Assembly: GCF_030505195.1 (NCBI RefSeq)
Contig: NZ_CP129672.1
Coordinates: forward strand, 5,242,501-5,306,500
Source of the DNA: Comamonas testosteroni
Lineage (GTDB): Bacteria; Pseudomonadota; Gammaproteobacteria; Burkholderiales; Burkholderiaceae_C
Length of the DNA stretch: 64,000 bases
Direction: 5' to 3'
The translations under genes and the position numbers were made by a program. Position 1 is the first letter of the stretch; every line of letters starts with the position of its first letter. Below are positions 33,973-41,919 of the stretch, piece by piece. A model generated the notes under the pieces. It searched no databases. It was not told the DNA's origin and saw only the letters and a list, made by a program, of their open reading frames with translations.

Positions 33973-34974
33973 TTATTTGCTCTGAGGGCGTTGGCGGCCT
34001 ATTAGTTCCGCCCAGGCCGAGCAGGCAAGCTCGACCTGCTGGCGTGCCGCCGGGCTGGCAGCCAGCATGCGCGCAAAGCCGTGGACCATCGCCGGGGCGC
34101 GCAAAAGCTGCAGTGGTGCGCCCAGTGCCTGGGCCGCATGGGCAAAGGCTTCGGCCTCGTCGCGCAGAATATCGTGGCTGGCTGTCATCAAAAGTGTAGG
34201 CGGCAGATGGGCAATGGCTGCGCTGCAGCGGCCCGGCGTCAGCCATTGCGCGGCCTGGCCCTCGGGCCGGCCCAGTTCCTGCCAGTAGCGCTGCATGGCG
34301 GCGGGGGTGAGCCCGAAGCCTGTGGCAAAGCGGCGCATGCTCTCGTTGTCCTGATCGGGCTGCAGCGGCGGGTAGAGCAGCAGCAGGCCTGCGATGCGGG
34401 AGGCATCGGTGGGTTGCTGAATCTGGCGCACGGCCGCTGCCAGTGCCAGATGGGCGCCAGCGCTATCGCCTCCGAGCAGGACCTGCTCAGCCGCAAAAGG
34501 CAGCAGCCCGCGCATATCGCTCAGCCATTGCAGCACGGCCATCACATCGTCCAGCGGCGCGGGAAAGCGGCTCTCCGGCGTGCGACGGTAATGGACGGAC
34601 AGCACCACATGGCCAGTGAACTGGGCCAGATGCTCGCACAGGTCGTCATGGGTGTTGAGATCGCCCACCATCCAGCCGCCACCATGCAGCCAGACCAGCG
34701 TCCGGCCGCTGCCCGCGCCTTGTCGGCGATAGCTGCGCACGCAGATCTCGCGGCCCTCGGCCGCTACAAAATGCTCGGCCCTGGAAATGCCGGGCAGGGA
34801 CGAGCGAATCAGCCCGGCCTGAAGCTCGCTGAGCAGGCGCCGGCGTTGCACATAGTCGAGCTGTGGGGTCGGCGTGTCCGCATCGAGCCGGGCAAAGCGC
34901 TTCAGCGTGGCTGCCAGAGCCGGGTCCAGGGGTTGTAGAGGCAGGCTGCGGCCCTGATCTGAGCCCTCGCTCAT
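33973..34974 (-). CDS. alpha/beta hydrolase (HSL-like esterase)
   Basis: A 333-residue hydrolase of the hormone-sensitive-lipase family. The oxyanion motif HGGGW is in TLVWLHGGGWMVGD, the nucleophile Ser in GGDSAGAHLALA, and the acid and base residues in MTASHDILRDEAEAF and MVHGFARM. It probably cleaves small esters. The ATG at 34974 overlaps the stop of the upstream methyltransferase by four bases (34971-34974), which fixes the start; the further open frame is not used. The link of an esterase to an RNA-type methyltransferase in one coupled pair is not explained by the sequence. Confidence 0.87.
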   Translation of the reverse strand: MSEGSDQGRSLPLQPLDPALAATLKRFARLDADTPTPQLDYVQRRRLLSELQAGLIRSSLPGISRAEHFVAAEGREICVRSYRRQGAGSGRTLVWLHGGGWMVGDLNTHDDLCEHLAQFTGHVVLSVHYRRTPESRFPAPLDDVMAVLQWLSDMRGLLPFAAEQVLLGGDSAGAHLALAAAVRQIQQPTDASRIAGLLLLYPPLQPDQDNESMRRFATGFGLTPAAMQRYWQELGRPEGQAAQWLTPGRCSAAIAHLPPTLLMTASHDILRDEAEAFAHAAQALGAPLQLLRAPAMVHGFARMLAASPAARQQVELACSAWAELIGRQRPQSK

Positions 34975-35927
34975 GGCTGCTGGGCCTCTGTCAGCGCAGG
35001 TGCGCGATAGACCAGCACCTTCAGGCTTCGCTCCTCGTCCACATCGGCAAATACGGCCGGGTTGGCCAGGCGTTCCACGAACTGCAGCTCGGGAGCGATT
35101 TCCGCCATCTGCTCGCGCAGAAAGTCGGTGCCGAGTTCGGGTGCGTTCAGGCACAGCAGGACCTGGCCGCCCGGCACCAGCAGATCGGGCAGGCGGCGCA
35201 TCAGGCGCGCATAGTCCTTGGTGGCGATGAAGCTGCCTTTCTGGTAGCTGGGTGGGTCCACGACGATCAGGTCGTACGGCCCGCTGCGGTTGATCTTGCC
35301 CCAGCTGCTGAAAATATCGTGGGCGGCAAAGCTGGCGCCGGCCTTGACGCCGTTGAGCTGATGGTTGTGCTGACCCGTGGCCAGAGCGCTCTTGCTCATG
35401 TCCATATTGAGAATCTGACCGGCACCGGCCAGCTTCGCTACGACCGAGAACGCGCAGGTGTAGGCAAACAGATTGAGCACCTTCATGCGCGCGGGCCGCT
35501 CATGGGCCAGCACCTGTCGGCGCACCCAGTCGCGGCCGGCGGCCATGTCGAGGAACAGGCCGTGGTTCTGCCCGCGTGCGATATGGATCAGATAGCGGGC
35601 GCCGTTCTCGGTCACCACATGCGGCTCGGGCAACTCGCCGGCCATGACGCGGGTTTCGACCTTGCCGCCGCTTTCGCGGCTCTGGAAGGCCCAGGTCAGA
35701 GGCAGCCCGGCCGGGGCGATCTGCTGCCAGCGCTGCTCAAGTGCCTGACCGATCTGGCTCAGCTGGGCTTCCTCCATGGGGGCAAAGCTGGTCAGCACGA
35801 TGACGGGTGCAAAGGCATCCAGCGAGATCTGCTCGCAGCCCGGATACCGCCCGCCGCGGCCATGAAAGATGCGCTGGGCATCGGTAGGAAAAGGCATCTG
35901 GGCAATGGCGTCGAGCAGGGCTTGCAT
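34971..35927 (-). CDS. class I SAM-dependent methyltransferase, RlmI/YccW-like
   Basis: A 318-residue methyltransferase of the COG1092 group. The SAM-binding motif is VLNLFAYTCAFSVVA, motif IV is DPPSYQKGSF, and the RGQNHGLFLDMAAGRDWVR segment before the SAM motif is typical of RlmI-like rRNA m5C methyltransferases. It lacks the N-terminal PUA domain of E. coli RlmI, so it belongs to the short variant; its target is not proven. It is coupled by a four-base overlap to the alpha/beta hydrolase gene. Confidence 0.85.
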   Translation of the reverse strand: MQALLDAIAQMPFPTDAQRIFHGRGGRYPGCEQISLDAFAPVIVLTSFAPMEEAQLSQIGQALEQRWQQIAPAGLPLTWAFQSRESGGKVETRVMAGELPEPHVVTENGARYLIHIARGQNHGLFLDMAAGRDWVRRQVLAHERPARMKVLNLFAYTCAFSVVAKLAGAGQILNMDMSKSALATGQHNHQLNGVKAGASFAAHDIFSSWGKINRSGPYDLIVVDPPSYQKGSFIATKDYARLMRRLPDLLVPGGQVLLCLNAPELGTDFLREQMAEIAPELQFVERLANPAVFADVDEERSLKVLVYRAPALTEAQQP

Positions 35928-36077
35928 GGAGAGAAAACAGTCACACGGTCAAACAGGCCGCCAGTGTAGGCAATGCAGCGAGCTCCGGTTGCCGGGGCGG
36001 CACATGCCCCTTGCAATGGTTGGCGGCCCGGGCAGCAGCAAATCGTCCAGGGGCTCGCGCGGCCCGTGGCCGTTCAC

Positions 36078-36383
36078 TCAGTGGTAGACGCGCCGCACAT
36101 CGAAGAAACAGCTTTCGGTGCCGCCAATGCCTTGCAAAGCGGCTTCAGCTGCGGCGCGGGCGGCTTTCATCCAGAGCTGGAATGTGAGCTTGGCGTCGTC
36201 GGTGATTTCTTCGGGCGGGGTGTCCTCCAGGCCCTGCACCAGAGACAGGGCTTCGCCGACCTGTTCTTCCCCGCCCAGCTGGCGGGCCAGCACGCGGGCA
36301 TAACGCGCCTCGGCCTGCTGGCGCTTGTCCTCGGGCAGCTCGGGGTAGTCGCACAGAGAGACGGTGAAATGGGCTTCTTGCAT
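36078..36383 (-). CDS. small unknown protein behind a LexA-type box
   Basis: A 101-residue acidic protein that I do not recognise. It starts MQEAHFTVSLCDYPELPEDKRQQAEARYA, is rich in Ala, Glu and Leu, is mostly predicted helical, has no signal peptide or membrane segment and ends ESCFFDVRRVYH. The ATG at 36383 is followed by a normal-looking coding region; the frame extends 39 codons upstream, but those lie in an AT-rich promoter with LexA-type boxes and are not used. It is divergent from an ogt-type alkyltransferase gene. It could be an SOS- or damage-inducible protein; this rests on the promoter only. Confidence 0.7.
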   Translation of the reverse strand: MQEAHFTVSLCDYPELPEDKRQQAEARYARVLARQLGGEEQVGEALSLVQGLEDTPPEEITDDAKLTFQLWMKAARAAAEAALQGIGGTESCFFDVRRVYH

Positions 36384-36407
36384 GTCCGTATATCCACAGT
36401 GTTTTGA

Positions 36408-36423
36408 CTGTGTAAATATACAG
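36408..36423. promoter_or_regulatory. LexA-type SOS box (perfect half-sites)
   Basis: CTGT-GTAAATAT-ACAG matches the CTGT-N8-ACAG LexA consensus in all eight fixed positions and has an AT-rich centre. It lies 24 bases upstream of the small unknown gene (minus strand) and inside a possible TTGACT (36405-36410) promoter spacer for ogt on the plus strand, so one repressor could cover both. Confidence 0.75.
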
Positions 36424-36430
36424 TAATTAA

Positions 36431-36446
36431 CTGTTTTTGTATCCAG
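36431..36446. promoter_or_regulatory. second, imperfect LexA-type box
   Basis: CTGT-TTTTGTAT-CCAG keeps seven of eight fixed LexA positions. It is offset from the first box by 23 bases, about two helical turns, which is common for tandem LexA sites. The site is 52 bases before the ogt start. Confidence 0.5.
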
Positions 36447-36498
36447 TCTTTTAAAAATTTTTGCGTGGGTCCAAAGACGGCGTTTGTAGACTGTGTGC

Positions 36499-37215
36499 AT
36501 GAATCACGCTGCTTCGCTGCCATTTCCCGGCCATGCCTTGTTTGTCACACGCATCGGTGCATGCGGGCTGGCCTGGAATGCCAGTGCCATCTGTGCCGTG
36601 CAGCTGCCCGAGGCCAGCTGGGGCGAAACCCGGGAGCGCATGCTGCTGGGCCTGTCCAAGCGCCATGCGCTGCAGCGCCAGCGCGGGCCTGCGGCCTATG
36701 GCGCCGTGACCTCCGTCTCCGCTGTTCCGGGCTTTGCCGTGCAGGCCATGGCCGGGGTGCAGTGTCTGCTGGCTGGCGTGAACTCGCAAAGCGAGCAGGG
36801 CTGGGCGCAGCTCGGCGCAGAGGCTGCGGTGGTCGGCGTGCTGGGCGATATGCGGCAGGCCTTTGCGCATGGGCCGGGCGGCGTTCTGCCTGACCTGCTG
36901 GAGATTGCGCTCGATGAATTTGCCGTCCCTGCATTTCACAGCCGGGTCTATGCCTTCACGCGCGCCCTGGCGCCGGGACGGACCAGCACCTATGGAGAAG
37001 TTGCCTCAGCGCTGGGCGAGCCCGGTGCGGCGCGCGCCGTGGGTCAGGCGCTGGGAGCCAATCCGTTTGCGCCGATTGTTCCCTGTCACAGGGTACTGGC
37101 CGCAGGGCGGTCGCCGGGCGGGTTTTCGGGCGGACAGGGCGCTTTGACCAAGCTGCGCATGCTGGAGATAGAGGGTGGGGCCTGGGGCGGCACACAATCG
37201 CTGTTTGCCGATTGA
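36499..37215 (+). CDS. ogt: methylated-DNA-[protein]-cysteine S-methyltransferase (Ogt/MGMT type)
   Basis: A 238-residue suicide alkyltransferase that removes O6-alkyl groups from guanine. The C-terminal domain carries the active site PCHRVL with acceptor Cys196 preceded by PIV, the helix-turn-helix region TSTYGEVASALGEPGAARAVGQALG, and the closing GFSGGQGALTKLRMLEIEGG. It is longer than E. coli Ogt (about 170 aa), mainly because of an extended N-terminal domain. ATG at 36499 was preferred over an upstream GTG. The shared promoter with LexA-type boxes suggests damage control. Confidence 0.92.
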   Translation: MNHAASLPFPGHALFVTRIGACGLAWNASAICAVQLPEASWGETRERMLLGLSKRHALQRQRGPAAYGAVTSVSAVPGFAVQAMAGVQCLLAGVNSQSEQGWAQLGAEAAVVGVLGDMRQAFAHGPGGVLPDLLEIALDEFAVPAFHSRVYAFTRALAPGRTSTYGEVASALGEPGAARAVGQALGANPFAPIVPCHRVLAAGRSPGGFSGGQGALTKLRMLEIEGGAWGGTQSLFAD

Positions 37216-37485
37216 AAGCGGTGGACACGATTTTCACTGCTTCGGCACATCGCCTGGTCACAGCTTTTGTGCTGTCGGCAACTGCGTGCCCGCTCCCAAA
37301 GCCGTGACCAGCGGGTTCTGAAAACGACTGCCGCGATGGGCCTGCCACCTGCGGGACAGCGTCGACACGCAGGTGACAACACAGGGCCTAAGGCGCCCGC
37401 ACAATTCATGCAGCTTTTGACGGGCAGGCCTTGCAAGGCGCTGCGGACCCGGTTTGAACCTTGATAACAAACAGGAGACATGAGA
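37216..37485. other. 270-base intergenic region
   Basis: No gene or clear terminator seen. The last bases hold the ribosome site of the SDR gene: AGGAG at 37473-37477 is two bases from an ATG at 37480 and eight bases from the ATG at 37486. Confidence 0.5.
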
Positions 37486-38277
37486 ATGACACGTACGGTG
37501 CAGCAACTTTTCGATCTCTCGGGCAAGACGGCCCTGGTGACCGGCGGCTCGCGTGGCCTGGGTCTGCAGATGGCGCATGCGCTGGGCGAGGCAGGCGCGA
37601 AGATTTTGCTGAGCTCGCGCAAGGCCAAGGATCTGGAAGAGGCCGCAGCCGAGCTCAAGGCCGCAGGCATAGAAGCCGACTGGATTGCGGCCGACTGCTC
37701 GGACGAGGCCGACATCGCCCGTCTGGCCAAGGAGGCCGTGCAGCGCCTCGGCCATGTGGACATTCTGATCAACAATGCCGGAGCCAGCTGGGGCGCCCCG
37801 GCAGAGGAGCACCCGACGGCGGCCTGGGACAAGGTGATGAACCTGAATGTGCGCGGCTATTTTCTGCTGAGCCAGCAGATTGCCCGCCTGTCCATGCTGG
37901 AGCGCAAGAGCGGCCGCATCATCAATCTGGCATCGATCGCCGGCCTGGGCGGTAATCCCTCGGGCATGAAGACCATTGCCTACAACACCTCCAAGGGCGC
38001 GGTCATCAATTTCACACGCGCGCTGGCCGGCGAGTGGGGCGAGCATGGCATCACCGTCAACGCCATCTGCCCGGGCTTTTTCAAGACCAAGATGGCGGCC
38101 GTGCTCATCGAGACGCTGGGTGAGGACGAAATGCGCTCTCATGCCCCGCTGCGCCGCCTGGGTGACGATGAGGATCTCAAGGGCCTGACGCTGCTTTATG
38201 CCAGCGACGCCGGCAAGCACATCACCGGTCAGTGGATGGCGGTGGATGGTGGCGTGAGCGCTCTGGTCGGTGGTTGA
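37486..38277 (+). CDS. short-chain dehydrogenase/reductase (FabG-like)
   Basis: A 263-residue classical SDR. The NAD(P) motif TGGSRGLGLQMA is near residue 20, the NNAG motif in ILINNAGASWG, and the catalytic tetrad Ser and YxxxK in NLASIAGLGG and AYNTSKGAVINF. The ending GQWMAVDGGVSALVGG is typical of the FabG/gluconate dehydrogenase type. Spacing from AGGAG favours the second ATG at 37486 over the first at 37480. It is followed by a thioesterase and an MDR oxidoreductase on the same strand, which suggests a role in acyl or short-chain carbonyl catabolism. Confidence 0.88.
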   Translation: MTRTVQQLFDLSGKTALVTGGSRGLGLQMAHALGEAGAKILLSSRKAKDLEEAAAELKAAGIEADWIAADCSDEADIARLAKEAVQRLGHVDILINNAGASWGAPAEEHPTAAWDKVMNLNVRGYFLLSQQIARLSMLERKSGRIINLASIAGLGGNPSGMKTIAYNTSKGAVINFTRALAGEWGEHGITVNAICPGFFKTKMAAVLIETLGEDEMRSHAPLRRLGDDEDLKGLTLLYASDAGKHITGQWMAVDGGVSALVGG

Positions 38278-38403
38278 TAGTGGCGCATGAAGGGTGAGTC
38301 ATGTTTTTTGTGCGGCGCAGCATTTTGAGGTTGTCCGCCGCGCTTACATTCACGGTTCAGCTGCTGCGGTCTGAGGCGCATCACTCTTCTGAAAGGTCTC
38401 GCG

Positions 38404-38826
38404 GTGTTGTCATTTGGTCCTGAAATTCCCTTTGTGCATGAGCTGGGCTTCACCCTCCACAAGATGGAGGACGGTGAGTCCGAGCTGCACTTCACACCGC
38501 GTCCCGAACATCTGAATTCCTTTGGCGTCACCCATGGCGGAGCCTCGATGACGCTGATGGATGTGACCATGGCCGTGGCTGCGCGCAGCGTGGATTTCGA
38601 TCTGGGCGTGGTCACCATCGAGATGAAAACCTCGTTCATGCAGGCGGCCAACGGCCCGCTGGTGGGCAAGGGCGTGCTGCTGCATCGCACGGGCACCATG
38701 GCTTTTACCGAAGGCCGCATCTACGATGCGCAGGGCCGACTTTGCGTACATGCCACGGGCACTTTCAAGTACATGAAGCGCAAGCCCAAGGCGGACGGCG
38801 AACTGCAGGCTCTGGCCACAGATTGA
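38404..38826 (+). CDS. PaaI-type hotdog-fold thioesterase
   Basis: A 140-residue thioesterase with the hotdog signature NSFGVTHGGASMTLMDVTMAVAA, whose Asp/Glu and Gly-Gly positions form the acyl-CoA pocket of PaaI/YbgC-like enzymes. It hydrolyses an acyl-CoA of unknown chain. The start is GTG at 38404 (GTG-TTG-TCA), with AAAGG about ten bases upstream. It is 126 bases behind the SDR gene and 132 bases before an MDR gene on the same strand. Confidence 0.86.
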   Translation: MLSFGPEIPFVHELGFTLHKMEDGESELHFTPRPEHLNSFGVTHGGASMTLMDVTMAVAARSVDFDLGVVTIEMKTSFMQAANGPLVGKGVLLHRTGTMAFTEGRIYDAQGRLCVHATGTFKYMKRKPKADGELQALATD

Positions 38827-38916
38827 GATAGACAGGTTGCTACTGTTTTATGAGCTAGTAGCGCCCGTTCAGTATGTGTTTTAGGTAGAAAATGCTGTCA
38901 AAGTCTTTGAGGTAAG

Positions 38917-38934
38917 GCGCTGATAGCTATCAAA
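38917..38934. repeat. 18-base repeat shared with 30786-30803
   Basis: An exact second copy of GCGCTGATAGCTATCAAA, 24 bases upstream of the MDR oxidoreductase start. A loose hairpin GCTACT/AGTAGC lies about 60 bases before it. Confidence 0.8.
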
Positions 38935-38958
38935 TTGAAGTTCTAACAGGAGACAGAT

Positions 38959-39975
38959 ATGACGGTCAATCAGCAGATCCTTTTGGACAACCGCCCCCAG
39001 GGTGAGGCGGTGGAGAGCAATTTCAAGCTGGTGCAGTCGCCGCTGCCCACGGTGGGCGAGGGCCAGGTGCTGGTGCGCCACCACTATCTGAGCCTGGACC
39101 CCTATATGCGCGGCCGCATGAACGACTCCAAGAGCTATGCCCAGCCCCAGCCGCTGGGCGAAGTCATGCAGGGCGGCACGGTGGGCGAGATTATCGAGAG
39201 CCGCCACCCCAAGTTCAAGGCCGGCGACAAGGTGGTCGGCATGGGCGGTTGGCAGGAGTACTCGCTGCTCGATCCCAGCGTGCCCGGAGCGCTGCGCAAG
39301 GTCGACACCACCCATGTGCCGCTGTCCTACTACCTGGGTGCGGTGGGCATGCCGGGCGTGACAGCCTGGTACGGCCTGGTCAAGATCATCAACCCCAAGG
39401 CCGGTGAAACCGTGGTCGTCAGCGCCGCGACCGGTGCCGTGGGCAGCGCCTTTGTGGCGCTGGCCAAGGCGCGCGGCTGCCGCGTGGTGGGGATTGCGGG
39501 CGGCGGCGAGAAATGCCGTTACGCCGTGCATGAGCTGGGCTTTGACGCCTGCATCGACTACCGCGAGCACCCCGATGTCAAGACCATGGCCAAGGCCTTG
39601 AAGGACGCTTGCCCCAACGGCATCGACGGCTATTTCGAGAACGTGGGCGGCTATATCTTCGATGCCGTGCTGCTGCGCACCAATGCCTTTGCGCGTGTGG
39701 CCCTGTGCGGAATGATTGCCGGCTATGACGGCCAGCCCCTGCCGCTGGCCAACCCGGCGCTGCTGCTGGTCAATCGCATCAAACTCGAAGGCTTTATCGT
39801 CAGCGAGCACATGGAAGTCTGGGGCGAGGCCCTGACTGAGCTGGGCGGCCTGGTGGCTGCCGGCAAGCTCAAGCCGCGCGAGACGATTTCCCAAGGTCTG
39901 GCCTCGGCGCCCGGCGCGTTTCTGGGCCTGCTCAAGGGCAAGAACTTCGGCAAGCAGCTGGTAAAACTGATTTAA
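38959..39975 (+). CDS. zinc-independent MDR NADP-dependent oxidoreductase (CurA/leukotriene-B4 dehydrogenase-like)
   Basis: A 338-residue medium-chain reductase. Beginning MTVNQQILLDNRPQGEAVESNF, it lacks the zinc-binding residues of alcohol dehydrogenases; the nucleotide motif is AATGAVGSAFVALAKARGCRVVGIAGG. It belongs to the group that includes curcumin reductase and 2-alkenal reductases, so it probably reduces double bonds of alpha,beta-unsaturated carbonyls with NADPH. A GGAGACAG site precedes the ATG. The stop codon is directly followed by the third structured repeat. Confidence 0.9.
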   Translation: MTVNQQILLDNRPQGEAVESNFKLVQSPLPTVGEGQVLVRHHYLSLDPYMRGRMNDSKSYAQPQPLGEVMQGGTVGEIIESRHPKFKAGDKVVGMGGWQEYSLLDPSVPGALRKVDTTHVPLSYYLGAVGMPGVTAWYGLVKIINPKAGETVVVSAATGAVGSAFVALAKARGCRVVGIAGGGEKCRYAVHELGFDACIDYREHPDVKTMAKALKDACPNGIDGYFENVGGYIFDAVLLRTNAFARVALCGMIAGYDGQPLPLANPALLLVNRIKLEGFIVSEHMEVWGEALTELGGLVAAGKLKPRETISQGLASAPGAFLGLLKGKNFGKQLVKLI

Positions 39976-40110
39976 CCCCCTGAGGCTGAAAAAAAATCAC
40001 CCCCTGAGGCGCTTTGCGCCTTCCCCCTCTCTCGCTTCGCTGGAGGGGGACGATGCCTTCGCCGGGGCGGCCCCGCCGCGAGGCGGCTCTTGCTTGGCAT
40101 CTCTGATCTG
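39976..40110 (+). repeat. structured repeat element, copy 3 of 3
   Basis: Starts at the oxidoreductase stop with an abortive CCCCCTGAGGC (39976-39986), then an A-run, then the full element. Stems: AGGCGC/GCGCCT with TTT loop (40007-40021), CCCCCTC/GAGGGGG (40023-40049), and the outer stem GATGCC (40052-40057) with GGCATC (40096-40101). The inner part is expanded by GC-rich hairpins. Outer stem and first stem again differ from copies 1 and 2 on both strands but keep pairing. Confidence 0.85.
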
Positions 40111-40163
40111 GAGTGCGCCAGTTGCAGGCGCTATTTCCATTTTAAAAATATCCGGAGACAAGA

Positions 40164-41069
40164 ATGATCACGAATTTCAAGGGCAAGACGGCAGTTTTGA
40201 CGGGTGCGGGCTCGGGCTTCGGGCTGGAATGCGCGCGCATTGGAGCTGCCAGGGGCATGAATCTGGTGCTGGTCGATGTGCAGCAGGAGGCGCTGGACAA
40301 GGCCGAGGCCGAGCTCAAGGCCGCCGGAGCCAAGGTGCTGGCGCGCAGGGTCGATGTGTCGGATGCGGCCCAGATGGAGCGACTGGCTGCCGAAGTCAAG
40401 GAGACCTTTGGTGCGCCGCACTTTGTCTTCAACAACGCGGGCGTCGGCGCGGGCGGCCTGGTCTGGGAAAACACGGTGGCCGACTGGCAATGGGTGCTGG
40501 GCGTCAATGTCTGGGGCGTGATCCATGGCGTGCGCCTGTTCACGCCCATGATGCTGGAGGCCGCCAAGGCCGATCCCGCCTATGAAGGCCATATTGTCAA
40601 CACCGCGAGCATGGCCGGTCTGCTGGCGCCGCCGAACATGGGTATCTACAACGTCAGCAAGCACGCGGTGGTGTCGCTGACCGAGACGCTGTACCAGGAC
40701 CTGGCCCTGGTCTCGGACCAGGTCAGCGCCAGTCTGCTGTGCCCCTTCTTTGTGCCCACGGGCATAGGTCACAGCGAGCGCAACCGTCCCCAGGGCCTGG
40801 AGGCGCAGCCTTTGACGGCCAGCCAGAAGATAGGCCAGGCCATGACCGACAAGGCGGTGGGCTCGGGCAAGGTCACGGCAGCCGAGGTGGCGAAGAAGGT
40901 GTTCGATGCCATTGCCTCGGGCCAGTTCTATATCTACAGCCACCCGCAGGCCCTGGGCTCGGTGCAGGTGCGTCTGGAGGATGTGGTGCAGGGCCGCAAC
41001 CCGACCGATCCGTTTGCGCACAAGCCCGAACTGGGCGAGAGCCTCAAGGCGGCGCTGCGCGCTGGCTGA
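40164..41069 (+). CDS. short-chain dehydrogenase/reductase
   Basis: A 301-residue SDR. The nucleotide motif is LTGAGSGFGLECARIGAA near residue 12, NNAG is in FVFNNAGVGAGG, and the active-site Ser and YxxxK are in NTASMAGLL and IYNVSKHAVVSLTETL. The longer C-terminal part (ITAGQFYIYSHPQAL-like: SGQFYIYSHPQALGS) resembles SDR family members that process hydroxy or keto compounds. Substrate unknown. GGAGACAAGA precedes the ATG. It is separated from the MDR gene by the structured repeat and is closed by a bidirectional terminator. Confidence 0.88.
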   Translation: MITNFKGKTAVLTGAGSGFGLECARIGAARGMNLVLVDVQQEALDKAEAELKAAGAKVLARRVDVSDAAQMERLAAEVKETFGAPHFVFNNAGVGAGGLVWENTVADWQWVLGVNVWGVIHGVRLFTPMMLEAAKADPAYEGHIVNTASMAGLLAPPNMGIYNVSKHAVVSLTETLYQDLALVSDQVSASLLCPFFVPTGIGHSERNRPQGLEAQPLTASQKIGQAMTDKAVGSGKVTAAEVAKKVFDAIASGQFYIYSHPQALGSVQVRLEDVVQGRNPTDPFAHKPELGESLKAALRAG

Positions 41070-41083
41070 GCGTGGGGGACTTG

Positions 41084-41116
41084 AAAAGGCCTTGCCGTAG
41101 CGGCAAGGCCTTTTTT
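41084..41116. terminator. bidirectional intrinsic terminator
   Basis: AAAAGGCCTTGCCG (41084-41097) pairs with CGGCAAGGCCTTTT (41101-41114) around TAG, followed by T residues. It serves the SDR gene and the convergent DUF1566 gene, whose stop codon overlaps its end. Confidence 0.9.
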
Positions 41117-41739
41117 CATGGTGCGCTTGAAGTCTGGGGGCCGAGCTCGGCTTCGGTGGCCGGACGCACCAGGCGAAGCAGCAAGGCATTGCCCTTGCCC
41201 ATATCGGGCACCGCCTGCAGCGTCTCGGTGTTGACCGCCCAGGCCTGCTGGGCCGAGAGGCCGGAGAGGCTGCTGGATTTGTCCACCTGGGCGTAGTTAT
41301 AGCTGTTCAGACGCTGGGCATTCACGGCGGCCGTGCCCGTCCAGTGCCAGTCGCGTGGCGCGTTGGGAAAGAGTTCGGGGTTCAGACCCTGGGGCTTGCT
41401 GCTGCGGTCCAGCAGGCGCTTGAGCTCATTGACGCGCGGCAGGCGCCAGCGCAGGTTTTCGGCCTTGCTGCGTTCTGCGGCATGGCTCATGGCCTGTTTG
41501 TAGCTGAAGACCTCGGCGCTGCCGGCACAGGCTTTGCCATTCCAGCTCATGCCCTCGACGCAGCGCGGCCAGGCCAGCTTGGCACGGGTGTCTATCACCA
41601 TGCTGGCGTCTGGCGAGAGCTGAAAGGCGGGCAAGGGCGCTGCCGTCTGGGCGCTGGCGGTGTGAGTCAGCATGCAGAGCGTGGCCAGAGCGGGCAGCGA
41701 GAGGGAAAAGAGTCGGGTGGAGGAACTTGCAGCAATCAC
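41116..41739 (-). CDS. exported DUF1566 (Lcl C-terminal-like) protein
   Basis: A ~207-residue exported protein with a DUF1566/Lcl-like domain: SMVIDTRAKLAWPRCVEGMSWNGKACAG, then WRLPRVNELKRLLDRS and the repeated W..GT and SYNYAQVD strands. The family is secreted and often of unknown role; two cysteines (CVEG...KACAG) could form a disulfide. The start is uncertain: GTG at 41739 gives a good signal peptide (TRLFSLSLPALATLCMLTHTASAQ), while an ATG at 41865 would add 42 unlikely residues. Neither has a clear ribosome site. Confidence 0.72.
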   Translation of the reverse strand: MIAASSSTRLFSLSLPALATLCMLTHTASAQTAAPLPAFQLSPDASMVIDTRAKLAWPRCVEGMSWNGKACAGSAEVFSYKQAMSHAAERSKAENLRWRLPRVNELKRLLDRSSKPQGLNPELFPNAPRDWHWTGTAAVNAQRLNSYNYAQVDKSSSLSGLSAQQAWAVNTETLQAVPDMGKGNALLLRLVRPATEAELGPQTSSAP

Positions 41740-41919
41740 GGCAGGATCAGGGAAGGTTCGCAGTAGCTCGATTGTGCGAGCTGCTGGCGCAATCGTTGCG
41801 CCGATGACTGGGCGGAAAGCAGCGCTATTGGTGGCGCTGTACTCTGAGCCTGCGCTGCTATGCATGAAAACAGCGCTCGCCCAGCAAATAAATCAAGTTA
41901 CCACGACAATCAGTCCCCT

